This document shows positions 7,521 through 14,581 of a stretch of 29,337 nucleotides of DNA, piece by piece; within the stretch, counting starts at the first letter, position 1, and each line of letters opens with the position of its first letter. The position numbers and the translations under genes are program-made. The notes beneath the pieces are model-generated. The model was not told the DNA's origin. It made no database searches and saw only the letters and a list, made by a program, of their open reading frames with translations. Source of the DNA: Acidobacteriota bacterium (lineage in GTDB: Bacteria; Acidobacteriota; Aminicenantia; Aminicenantales; Saccharicenantaceae); the NCBI GenBank assembly GCA_003476685.1, contig DMVN01000060.1, positions 1 to 29,337 on the forward strand, in the 5' to 3' direction.

Positions 7521-7549
7521 ATTTTACCCGGGCTGACCTAATTATCCAA
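7521..7549 (-). promoter_or_regulatory. Candidate leaderless promoter of mutM
   Basis: On the minus strand TTGGAT (7544-7549), 17 bases, TAAAAT (7521-7526). The predicted start falls at the A of the mutM ATG (7514). The -35 is weak (3 of 6), the -10 good (5 of 6). Confidence 0.5.
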
Positions 7550-7588
7550 GTGCCACCCGGGAACCACCATTTTTCCTCATAGCTTTAC

Positions 7589-7617
7589 TTGATTTAATCC
7601 CGCTTTTTGATTAAGAT
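7589..7617 (+). promoter_or_regulatory. Candidate promoter of the DUF6677-like gene
   Basis: TTGATT (7589-7594), 17 bases, TAAGAT (7612-7617). The -10 ends eight bases before ATG 7626, and no Shine-Dalgarno is present, so the transcript would be leaderless or nearly so. Both boxes are 4 of 6. Confidence 0.42.
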
Positions 7618-7625
7618 TAAGCCTT

Positions 7626-7994
7626 ATGAAAAAGAGAGCTATTACCGCAGGCTTGCTGGGCTGGGTCATTCCCGGCCTCGGGCACATCTATTTGCGCCGG
7701 TACTGGAGAGGGGCTATTTTCCTGGTGGCCATCGGTTTGATGTCGTTGCTGGGTCTGGTCATGGGCGGCAAGCTCTACCCCTTCCAGGCTGACAATCCCC
7801 TGACCTTCCTGGCCTTCCTGTCCGACCTGGGTAATGGCTTGCTCTATCTGCTATCCAGGTTCCTGCCGATCGGATTGGGCGAGCTGGAAAGGCAATCTTT
7901 TGAATTCGGCACCGCTTACCTGGCCGGGGCCGGCCTGCTCAACTACCTGGTGGCCCTGGATGCCTGGGACATAGCCAGAGGGAAGAAATCATGA
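7626..7994 (+). CDS. DUF6677-like small membrane protein
   Basis: The 122-residue membrane protein has an N-terminal AGLLGWVIPGLGHIYLRRYWRGAIFLVAIG, the pattern I associate with the DUF6677 family and loosely with TM2-like 'GLGHIYLG' proteins. Three or four hydrophobic segments are visible (about 7-45, 62-80, 93-112). The function is unknown. It overlaps the next small gene by four bases (ATGA, 7991-7994), which points to translational coupling and a two-gene unit. No Shine-Dalgarno precedes the ATG. An overlapping frame starting at 7607 is a shadow: the GLGHIY motif is only in this one. Confidence 0.8.
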   Translation: MKKRAITAGLLGWVIPGLGHIYLRRYWRGAIFLVAIGLMSLLGLVMGGKLYPFQADNPLTFLAFLSDLGNGLLYLLSRFLPIGLGELERQSFEFGTAYLAGAGLLNYLVALDAWDIARGKKS

Positions 7995-8170
7995 TTCTGG
8001 AAAGCCACCTCTTCACCATGATAATCTACGCCCTGCTGGTGTCGCTGGTCCTGGCCCTTATCCGCCGTTCCGACCTCAAGGGCCGCCTGCGGTATGGATT
8101 GACTCTGTTTCTGATCATGACCCTGGCCGCTATGGCTTTCGGCTGGTTCATGTATCTCTTCGTTAAATAG
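7991..8170 (+). CDS. 59-residue membrane miniprotein coupled to the DUF6677-like gene
   Basis: The gene begins at ATG 7991, inside the stop of the upstream gene (ATGA overlap), and ends at TAG 8168-8170. The protein starts MILESHLFTMIIYALLVSLV and ends FGWFMYLFVK. It has two hydrophobic helices (about 8-24 and 36-57) joined by a basic loop (RRSDLKGRLR), so it should be a helical hairpin in the membrane with the loop facing the cytoplasm. I do not recognise a family. The overlap with the upstream gene and the clean two-helix pattern argue that it is real and works with its neighbour. Confidence 0.7.
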   Translation: MILESHLFTMIIYALLVSLVLALIRRSDLKGRLRYGLTLFLIMTLAAMAFGWFMYLFVK

Positions 8171-8179
8171 AATTCTCAC

Positions 8180-8225
8180 CTCAACAACCGGTCTATCCTT
8201 CATTTCTTGTTGAGCCAGCCTTTTT
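8180..8225 (+). terminator. Possible terminator after the DUF6677-like pair
   Basis: CTCAACAA (8180-8187) pairs perfectly with TTGTTGAG (8207-8214) across a 19-base loop, and TTTTT follows six bases later (8221-8225). The long loop and delayed U tract make it a weak candidate. Confidence 0.35.
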
Positions 8226-8250
8226 ACCGGAAAATGAATTATGTTATAAT
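8223..8250 (+). promoter_or_regulatory. Candidate promoter of gatB
   Basis: A perfect TATAAT (8245-8250) lies 15 bases before ATG 8266. TTTACC (8223-8228) at 16-base spacing is a possible -35. The leader would be about nine bases with no Shine-Dalgarno. Confidence 0.5.
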
Positions 8251-8265
8251 CACTTTCCTTTAACC

Positions 8266-9768
8266 ATGAAATACGAAACCGTTATCGGCCTGGAGATACA
8301 CGCCCAGCTTCTCACCAGGACCAAGCTCTTCTGCCGCTGCAGCACCGAGTTCGGCCGGACCCCCAATACTCTGACCTGCCCGGTCTGCCTGGGCCTGCCT
8401 GGGAGCTTGCCGGTCATCAACCGGGAAGCCGTCCGCATGGCCATCAAGTTAGCCCTGGCTCTTAAGGCCAGAATCAACCTGCGGTCTATTTTCAGTCGGA
8501 AAAATTATTTTTATCCCGACTTACCCAAGGGTTACCAGATAACCCAGTATCACCTGCCGCTGGCTGAAGATGGTCATCTGGTGATTGAAGTCAACGGAGT
8601 TAAAAAGTCCGTCGGTATCGAGCGGATTAACCTGGAGGAAGATGCCGGCAAGTCGCTGCACGAAAGCTTCCCCGATTCTGGCGAAAAAACCTACCTTGAT
8701 TTCAACCGCTGCGGTGTGCCCCTGCTGGAAATTGTCGGCCGCCCTGACCTGCGCTCGGCCGAGGAAGCGGTGGAATTTGTCCAGAATCTGAGGACGCTGC
8801 TGCAATACCTGGAAATCTGTGACGGCAACATGGAGGAAGGCAGTCTGCGCTGTGATGCCAATCTTTCCATCCGGCCGGCAGGGTCAGCCGGGTTCGGAAC
8901 TAAAACTGAGGTTAAGAACCTCAATTCTTTCCGCTTCCTGGCCCGGGCTCTGGAGTATGAAGCCAGCCGGCAGATAGCCGCCCTGGAGCGGGGAGAAAAA
9001 ATCCGGCAGGAAACCAGGGGCTGGGATGCCTCTGAAAACCGGACGGTTCCCCAGCGCAGCAAGGAAGAAGCCCACGACTACCGTTACTTCCCCGAACCGG
9101 ACCTGCCGCCACTGGTTATTTCGGAGGACTGGATCAAGGAAATCGCCGCCGCCCTGCCAGAGTTACCCCAGGAAAAGATGGAGCGTTTCATCCGCGATTA
9201 TGGGCTGCCTCTCTACGATGCCCGTGTTCTAACCGCCAGCCGGGCTCTGGCCGATTATTTTGAGGCCACAGCCAGAGCTTCCGGCTCGCCCAAGCAGGCC
9301 AGCAACTGGGTCATGAGAGAAGTGCTCCAGTACCTTAAAGAAAACAACCTGGGGGTGGAAAACTTCCCCATCCCGGCCGAATCCCTGGCCGAACTGATCA
9401 AACTGGTTGAAAACCAGATTATCACCATGACCATCGCCAAGGAAAAGGTTTACCCGGAGATGCTGAAGAAAGCTGGGTCGGCCACATTCAGTCATCAGCC
9501 AATCGAATCAAGGGTGAAGGCTCTTGACCCACAAGCCATCATAGATGAGCTGGGCTTGAAAAAAATTGCTGATGACCGGGCGCTGGAGGCCATCATTGAA
9601 CAGGTGCTGGCCAGGAACCCGGGCCCGGTCAAACAGTACCTGGAAGGCAAGGTCCAGGTCCTGGGATTCCTGCTGGGCCAGGTGATGAAAGCCAGCCAGG
9701 GCCAGGCCGACCCGCAGAAGGTCCAGCCGCTGCTGCGGCAGGCCCTGGAAAAGCTGGCCCGAAAATAA
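8266..9768 (+). CDS. gatB: Asp/Glu-tRNA(Asn/Gln) amidotransferase subunit B
   Basis: GatB is the kinase-like, tRNA-binding subunit of GatCAB, which turns Glu-tRNA(Gln) or Asp-tRNA(Asn) into the amidated form. The 500 residues fit the usual length. The start MKYETVIGLEIHAQL is the conserved N-terminus. The zinc-site cysteines are C23, C25, C38 and C41 (FCRCSTEF, TCPVCLGLPG). The conserved core DFNRCGVPLLEIV and EEGSLRCDANLSIRP, then KTEVKNLNSFRF and HDYRYFPEPDLPPL, are all present. The C-terminal YqeY-like tail (about 350-500) is complete. gatA and gatC are not in the window. It starts a plus-strand run into ftsE 16 bases downstream. Confidence 0.98.
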   Translation: MKYETVIGLEIHAQLLTRTKLFCRCSTEFGRTPNTLTCPVCLGLPGSLPVINREAVRMAIKLALALKARINLRSIFSRKNYFYPDLPKGYQITQYHLPLAEDGHLVIEVNGVKKSVGIERINLEEDAGKSLHESFPDSGEKTYLDFNRCGVPLLEIVGRPDLRSAEEAVEFVQNLRTLLQYLEICDGNMEEGSLRCDANLSIRPAGSAGFGTKTEVKNLNSFRFLARALEYEASRQIAALERGEKIRQETRGWDASENRTVPQRSKEEAHDYRYFPEPDLPPLVISEDWIKEIAAALPELPQEKMERFIRDYGLPLYDARVLTASRALADYFEATARASGSPKQASNWVMREVLQYLKENNLGVENFPIPAESLAELIKLVENQIITMTIAKEKVYPEMLKKAGSATFSHQPIESRVKALDPQAIIDELGLKKIADDRALEAIIEQVLARNPGPVKQYLEGKVQVLGFLLGQVMKASQGQADPQKVQPLLRQALEKLARK

Positions 9769-9784
9769 AAGCAGATAACGGCAG

Positions 9785-10453
9785 ATGATTGAACTATTTC
9801 ACGTCTGGAAGCAGTACCAGAAGCCACACTGGGCTCTGTCCGATGTTTCCCTGGAAATCGGCAGCGGGGATTTCTGTTTCATCACCGGTCCCAGCGGTTC
9901 GGGCAAGACGACCCTGCTCAAAATCATTTTCCGCGAATTATTCCCGACTGAGGGCCAGATCCTGGTCGACGGAGTCAACATCCTGAAAATTCCCGACCAC
10001 CGCATCTACAAACTGCGCCGGACCATGGGCATAGTGTTTCAGGATTTCCGGCTGCTATTTCACCAATCAGTCTTCCATAACGTAGCCATACCGCTGCAGA
10101 TTCTCGGCCTGCCTTACAAGGAAATCAGGCGGCGGGTGTTCAATGCCCTGCGCCAGGTTAACCTGCACCACAAGATGTGGGACTTTCCCCAGAGACTATC
10201 CTACGGAGAACAGCAGCGGGTGGCCATTGCCCGGGCCATAGTCAACAATCCCTCCATCCTGCTGGCCGACGAACCCACCGGCAACCTGGACCCGGAGCTG
10301 GCTTTTGAAATCATGTCCATCTTCAAGGAAATTAATAAACAGGGTGCCACAGTCATCATCGGCAGCCACGACCGGGAGCTCATCCGCCATTTTGGTGATA
10401 AAATCTTTTTCCTGCAGAAGGGCAAAATAATCGGCAAGGAAGAAAAGCAGTGA
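9785..10453 (+). CDS. ftsE: Cell-division ABC ATPase FtsE
   Basis: FtsE is the cytoplasmic ATPase that works with FtsX at the septum to control peptidoglycan hydrolases. The 222 residues match the family. The Walker A motif is GPSGSGKT (35-42), the Q-loop FQDF (85-88), the signature LSYGEQ (138-143), Walker B ILLADEP (158-164), and the switch His is in GSHDREL near residue 198. Identification as FtsE rather than another small ABC ATPase rests on the RRTMGIVFQDFRLL stretch and on the overlap with ftsX. It follows gatB by 16 bases and shares four bases (GTGA) with ftsX, so the two are translationally coupled. Confidence 0.96.
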   Translation: MIELFHVWKQYQKPHWALSDVSLEIGSGDFCFITGPSGSGKTTLLKIIFRELFPTEGQILVDGVNILKIPDHRIYKLRRTMGIVFQDFRLLFHQSVFHNVAIPLQILGLPYKEIRRRVFNALRQVNLHHKMWDFPQRLSYGEQQRVAIARAIVNNPSILLADEPTGNLDPELAFEIMSIFKEINKQGATVIIGSHDRELIRHFGDKIFFLQKGKIIGKEEKQ

Positions 10454-11349
10454 TTTTCAGACAGCTCTGGTACCTGGTCAAGGCTGCCGGCAGTAACCTC
10501 TGGACCTTCCGCGGCCGCAACCTGGTTTCCGTGTTGATCATCGGGTTTTCTTTCCTGGTTATCGGCATCTTTCTGGCCCTGTCCAACAACCTGACCTATC
10601 TCGGACAGCAACTGTCCAACAACCTGGCCATATCCTTCTTCCTCGACCGGAACCTGAAGCCAGGAGACCTGGAAGAGATCAAGAATCAGATTCTGGCCTC
10701 TGAGCTGGTGGACCAGGTGACCTATGTTTCTTCGGCTGATGCCCTGGCCCGCTTCCGGTCCAATTTTCCCGAGCTCCAGGAAATCATAGACAACCTGAAA
10801 TCCAACCCCTTTCCCCCTTCCTTTGAAGTTAAGCTCAAGGAAAAAATTCTAAGTCTGCAGGCCATCGTCTATTTCATGGAAAAGATTAAGAGCCTCAAAG
10901 GAGTAACCGACGTCCAGTTCAACCAGGAATGGGTGGAAAAGATGGAGTCCCTAAGCCGGATTGTCCAGGCAGTAGGCTTCTTCCTGGGGGGCATCCTGAT
11001 TCTGGCCTCCTTCTTCATCATCTCTAACGTGGTCAGGTTGAACGTCTTTGCCCGGAAAAATGAGATAGAAATCCTGCGCCTGGTGGGTGCCACCAACACT
11101 TTTATCAGGATTCCTTTCCTGCTGGAAGGCTTTGTCCTGGGCCTGCTGGGCAGCCTGGTTTCGCTTTTCATACTGTTTATTCTGATCAAAACCTTCCCCA
11201 TCTACATCGGCAGCTCTCTCGGGGCCGCCCGGGAACTTTTCAGCCTCAGGCCCTTAACCCTGGAACAGGCAGGCTGGCTGATAGCCGGCGGGGTGGTGAC
11301 CGGGACCCTGGGAAGTGTTACCTCGGTCTCCAGGTTCCTGAGGGTATGA
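10450..11349 (+). CDS. ftsX: Cell-division membrane protein FtsX
   Basis: FtsX is the permease-like partner of FtsE; its periplasmic loop activates cell-wall hydrolases or their adaptors. The 299 residues contain four membrane segments: one N-terminal (about 26-48), then a periplasmic domain (about 50-170) with the SADALARFR and NPFPPSFEVKL stretches typical of FtsX, then three more (about 174-200, 223-245, 272-292). The loop between helices 2 and 3 has the FtsX/MacB signature EIEILRLVGAT. The start codon is GTG at 10450, inside the end of ftsE. No EnvC or RipC-type partner is encoded nearby. Confidence 0.96.
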   Translation: MIFRQLWYLVKAAGSNLWTFRGRNLVSVLIIGFSFLVIGIFLALSNNLTYLGQQLSNNLAISFFLDRNLKPGDLEEIKNQILASELVDQVTYVSSADALARFRSNFPELQEIIDNLKSNPFPPSFEVKLKEKILSLQAIVYFMEKIKSLKGVTDVQFNQEWVEKMESLSRIVQAVGFFLGGILILASFFIISNVVRLNVFARKNEIEILRLVGATNTFIRIPFLLEGFVLGLLGSLVSLFILFILIKTFPIYIGSSLGAARELFSLRPLTLEQAGWLIAGGVVTGTLGSVTSVSRFLRV

Positions 11350-11429
11350 GGATCTTTTCTGGCCCCAGGCTGCTTCCAGATACTCCCCTTAAACTGGATA
11401 CCATGTCCTAACCTGAAAGAAGAAATTAT

Positions 11430-11458
11430 TTGACTGGTATTAAGGCATAAATTAAAAT
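11430..11458 (+). promoter_or_regulatory. Promoter of rodZ
   Basis: TTGACT (11430-11435), 17 bases, TAAAAT (11453-11458): both boxes are 5 of 6 with ideal spacing. The predicted start is about 11465, only some six bases before ATG 11471. Confidence 0.72.
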
Positions 11459-11470
11459 TGAAAAGGTTTG

Positions 11471-12337
11471 ATGGAAAGCATAGGCAAGGAACTGCAAAAA
11501 GAAAGAGAAGCCCGCGGCATTTCTTTAAAGGATATCTCTCTCCAGACGAAAATTGGTCTGCGCCATCTGGAAGCCATCGAGAACGACCGGCTGGAACTTC
11601 TTCCGGGCGGCTTTTTCACCAGGCATATCCTTAAGGCCTATATCTCGGCCATCGGCTTGAAACCGGAAGACTGGCTGCCCCGTTACGACCTGCCCGGGCT
11701 TAAGCCCCCGTCCCAGGAACCGCTGGTTTCCAGAAAAGGCAGCTACAGTCAAAAAGAGTCAGCTGCCGAAAGTATCAAATACTATCTTGCCTCCCAGGAA
11801 AAGAAAGCCGAGCCTCTACCGGAAGAGAAGAAGAAAGAACTGAGACTGGATAAGATTGTTTGGATAACCCTGTCGGTCATAGTCCTGTGCCTATTTGTCT
11901 TCCTTATTTACCTCTCCATTCAGACCACCAGAAAGAATGCCGAGGCCAGGAAAGCTCAAGAAAAAGTTCAGGCCGAAGTAATCATTCCGGCTGAGGAACC
12001 ACCGGTCCCGGATGAGGCCACAACAGCCGAGCCTGTGGCCCAGCTCCAGCCGGTCCAGGGACTGCAGCTGGAGCTCAACTTTGAGGAGGATTGCTGGATT
12101 CAGGTGTACGCCGACGGCAACCTCATCGTGGACGGGCTGAAACTGGAGGGTTTCAGAATCCAGGTTCGGGCCGAAGCGGAACTGGTGATCAACCTGGGCA
12201 ATGCCGGGGGAATCAGTTTCCGGCTTAATGGCCAGCCCGGGAAACCCCTGGGCAAGAGAGGGGCGGTGGTCAAGAATATCAGGATTACCCGAGATAACTG
12301 GACTGAATTTCTGGACCAGGGGAAAGCCCCGGAATAG
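11471..12337 (+). CDS. rodZ: RodZ-like cell-shape protein (HTH, membrane helix, DUF4115)
   Basis: RodZ links the MreB cytoskeleton to the cell-wall synthesis machinery. The 288-residue protein has the standard layout. A cytoplasmic Xre-type HTH (about 1-75) carries GKELQKEREARGISLKDI and the FFTRHILKAYISAIGL helix. One membrane helix follows (about 135-158, IVWITLSVIVLCLFVFLIYLSI), then a linker rich in Ala, Glu and Pro, and a periplasmic DUF4115 domain (about 197-280; EEDCWIQVYADGN, FRLNGQPGKPLG). I chose ATG 11471 over the adjacent in-frame TTG 11468 because AAAAGG at 11461-11466 is spaced for the ATG. It has its own promoter after ftsX and precedes recO by 53 bases. Confidence 0.9.
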   Translation: MESIGKELQKEREARGISLKDISLQTKIGLRHLEAIENDRLELLPGGFFTRHILKAYISAIGLKPEDWLPRYDLPGLKPPSQEPLVSRKGSYSQKESAAESIKYYLASQEKKAEPLPEEKKKELRLDKIVWITLSVIVLCLFVFLIYLSIQTTRKNAEARKAQEKVQAEVIIPAEEPPVPDEATTAEPVAQLQPVQGLQLELNFEEDCWIQVYADGNLIVDGLKLEGFRIQVRAEAELVINLGNAGGISFRLNGQPGKPLGKRGAVVKNIRITRDNWTEFLDQGKAPE

Positions 12338-12390
12338 GACCCGGGAAAGAATTGCCAGTTCCAGTATCAACAAGAAGATGAGCCAAGCCC

Positions 12391-13125
12391 ATGCCTTTAG
12401 ACCAGTCTGAAGCCATCATCCTGAGGACTCAGAACTTTGCTGAACAGGACAAACTGGTTGTGTTTTTCAGCCGGGAAAAGGGTCTGGTCCGGGGAATAGC
12501 CAAGGGCGCCAGGAAGTTCAACAATCGCTTCGGCAGCAGCCTGGAACCCTTCTCGGTCGTCAGGATTTTCTACTACGAGAAGGAAAGGCACGACCTGGTG
12601 ACCATCAGCAACTGCGACCTGCTGGAATCAGCTTTTGACATCTGCCGGGACCCCAGGGCCGCCTGTCTTTTCTCCTACCTGGCTGAACTGACAGAAAAAT
12701 TCTCACCCTACCGGGCGGTGGAAGAAAAACTCTACCGCCTGCTCCTCAGCCTCATCCGGGCGGCCCACGGTGGGCAGCAACTCCCTTACCTGGCCCGGTA
12801 CTTTGAGTACTGGTTTCTAAAAATAAACGGAATCCTGCCGGATTTCCGGGTCTGTCAGAAATGCCGGCAGCCCATAAAAAACAGTGCCTGGCTGGAACCT
12901 CACAAAGATGGAGTCCTCTGCCCGAAATGCGCTCAGGAAAAGAAAATCGAAATCAGACCGGACCTGGCCCCGGCCATAGACTGGATAAAGAAAAATCCGC
13001 CCGAGGCCGCCCCCGGTTTAGAGTTCAGGGCCGAAGACTGGAAACAGCTGGGACGGGTCTTCCAGTCTATTATCATCTATCACCTGGAAGAAACGCCCCG
13101 AACCCTCAGCCAGCTCGACTTCTGA
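12391..13125 (+). CDS. recO: DNA repair protein RecO
   Basis: RecO anneals single strands and helps load RecA on SSB-coated DNA in the RecFOR pathway. The 244 residues fit the family. The N-terminal OB fold carries the conserved EAIILRTQNFAEQDKLVVFFSREKGL-type opening and GARKFNNRFGSSLEPF. The helical domain follows, then the zinc finger (about 151-181; CQKC and CPKC). The ATG at 12391 gives the standard start. The Shine-Dalgarno is weak, and no promoter is visible in the 53-base gap, so it probably shares the rodZ transcript. It converges on the TM2 gene across 40 bases with no clear terminator hairpin. Confidence 0.95.
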   Translation: MPLDQSEAIILRTQNFAEQDKLVVFFSREKGLVRGIAKGARKFNNRFGSSLEPFSVVRIFYYEKERHDLVTISNCDLLESAFDICRDPRAACLFSYLAELTEKFSPYRAVEEKLYRLLLSLIRAAHGGQQLPYLARYFEYWFLKINGILPDFRVCQKCRQPIKNSAWLEPHKDGVLCPKCAQEKKIEIRPDLAPAIDWIKKNPPEAAPGLEFRAEDWKQLGRVFQSIIIYHLEETPRTLSQLDF

Positions 13126-13165
13126 AAAGCGACGCTGGCCAGCTCCGACCAACCATTAAAATTTT

Positions 13166-13420
13166 TCAGACTGAATAACTCAGGACCTTGCCTTCGGCAT
13201 CGCAATTTCTGAACCAGGCCAGGACCGGCTTGTTCTGGGAGTCGTAAAATTTCCCCAGCAGGATCATGATCAGGTCAACCAACACCCCGATTCCCAGGCA
13301 ACCCAGGGTGAATAGCCAGACCAGACCGGTGCCGGTCTTGCCCACGTAAAAGCGGTGTCCGCCGAAAATTCCAAACAGCCAGCAAAAAAGGAAAGTCACC
13401 AGGCGCGATTTGTCAGACAT
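13166..13420 (-). CDS. TM2-domain membrane protein
   Basis: The 84-residue protein has a complete TM2 domain: VTFLFCWLFGIFGGHRFYVGKTGTG, then TLGCLGIGVLVDLIMILLGKF. Two membrane helices are joined by the family's conserved FGGHRFYVG turn and WxxD-like end. The function of bacterial TM2 proteins is unsettled. The C-terminal tail (DSQNKPVLAWFRNCDAEG) is soluble. A strong Shine-Dalgarno (GGAGG, 7 bases before ATG) fixes the start. It lies 65 bases after the metallophosphoesterase in the same direction and may share its transcript. Confidence 0.9.
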   Translation of the reverse strand: MSDKSRLVTFLFCWLFGIFGGHRFYVGKTGTGLVWLFTLGCLGIGVLVDLIMILLGKFYDSQNKPVLAWFRNCDAEGKVLSYSV

Positions 13421-13485
13421 AAAGCCTCCTTCCGAAGAATCTTCTTCTGGCTTAAACTAAACTTAATTCCCGGAAAAGTCAAAAT

Positions 13486-14361
13486 CTATCGGGAGTTGCC
13501 GGTTATACCCGGCTGGTAGTAGTAAGGAGCAAAAAGATCCTTCAGGATGTCCGCTTCAGAATCGGAAATTATCCGGTTCTCCATCACCACATTGACCTTA
13601 AAACCGTTATCGGTCACTTCCACCAGCAGGAAAAAATTGCGCCCCCCGGCCCGGACATAGTCTTTGTGCAAACTGGGACCGCCCCCGCCCGCAATATAAT
13701 AGAAAAGACCATCGTAAATCCTGGTCGGGCCAAAGCGATGGTTATGGCCGGCAAAAACGGCCCGGACCCTGGACTGAAGCAGGAGCGGATGGATGGCGTT
13801 GAACCAGAACTCTCGCCACTCCAGTTTGACATTCTTGGCCTTCATATCCCAGACCGGCACATGCACAAAAACAAAAGCCCCTTCCCACCAGGGATGGGCC
13901 AGGTCCTGCCGCAGCCAGGCCAGCTGTTCCGGTCCTATCTTCCCCCAGGTTCCATCTTCCAGGTTATCAAGAAGGACAAAATGATAATTGTCGAAATCAA
14001 AGGACAGATAGGTTTTCTGGAAAATCTCCAGGTAAGTCTTCCTGGCCCGGTTGTTGAAAACATCATGGTTGCCGGGTATCTGGTAATAGGGCGCTTCCAC
14101 CCTTTTGATGATTTCCAGGTACCTTTCCCACTGGGGCCTGGTGTTCTTGAGCCCGTAACCATAGATTAAATCACCGGTGTTAATGACCAGGTCGGGTTTC
14201 AGAGCATTAATCTGCTCGATGATTCTTTCGAAAACCGAAAAATCCCTCTGGCTCAAGAATTCCGGGTTGGTGTCAGAGACCACCACGAATCTCAGTCTGG
14301 CCGGAAAGACCGGGCTACAAAACCAGGCCAGAAGGAGAAGAATCGGGATCAATCTTTTCAT
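13486..14361 (-). CDS. Secreted calcineurin-like metallophosphoesterase
   Basis: This is a binuclear-metal phosphoesterase exported by an N-terminal signal peptide (MKRLIPILLLLAWFCSPVFPA, cut near 21). The motifs follow the family order: D30 in VVSDTN, NTGD (61-64), GNHD (97-100), H167 in FVFVHVPVW and GHNH (205-208). The first motif is D-x-N rather than the usual D-x-H, so one metal ligand is replaced by Asn. The other ligands are intact, and activity is likely. The substrate cannot be told; phosphodiesters or phosphoproteins are both handled by this superfamily. No Shine-Dalgarno precedes the ATG, and a perfect TATAAT lies 10 bases upstream, so translation may be leaderless. Confidence 0.9.
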   Translation of the reverse strand: MKRLIPILLLLAWFCSPVFPARLRFVVVSDTNPEFLSQRDFSVFERIIEQINALKPDLVINTGDLIYGYGLKNTRPQWERYLEIIKRVEAPYYQIPGNHDVFNNRARKTYLEIFQKTYLSFDFDNYHFVLLDNLEDGTWGKIGPEQLAWLRQDLAHPWWEGAFVFVHVPVWDMKAKNVKLEWREFWFNAIHPLLLQSRVRAVFAGHNHRFGPTRIYDGLFYYIAGGGGPSLHKDYVRAGGRNFFLLVEVTDNGFKVNVVMENRIISDSEADILKDLFAPYYYQPGITGNSR

Positions 14362-14370
14362 GATGATAAC

Positions 14371-14376
14371 ATTATA
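14371..14376 (-). promoter_or_regulatory. -10 box of the metallophosphoesterase gene
   Basis: Perfect TATAAT on the minus strand, ending nine bases before the ATG (14361). The matching -35 position falls in the T tract of the upstream terminator (TGTTTT, 17-base spacing), so terminator and promoter overlap. Confidence 0.5.
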
Positions 14377-14390
14377 GGCCCAGCCACCCG

Positions 14391-14413
14391 ATAAAAACAG
14401 ACCTCCAGGTCTG
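14391..14413 (-). terminator. Rho-independent terminator downstream of the outer-membrane protein gene
   Basis: On the minus strand CAGACCT-GG-AGGTCTG (14398-14413) is followed by TTTTTATC. It sits about 170 bases past the barrel gene stop and just before the metallophosphoesterase promoter. A wider inverted repeat (AGGCCCAGC 14376-14384 / GCTGGGCCT 14414-14422) encloses it. Confidence 0.78.
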
Positions 14414-14581
14414 GCTGGGCCTGATTTCTCTCAAAAACTATAAACTGCAGATTAAACAACAGAGTTGCTTTAGCGATATATTATTTATAATAAGCACAAA
14501 AATTCAAAACTGATTGGTTCAGTCCTGAGCCCGCTCCGGGAAGCCTGGAGCAGGCCCGCGGCCCGGTGGAGTTACATTTTA

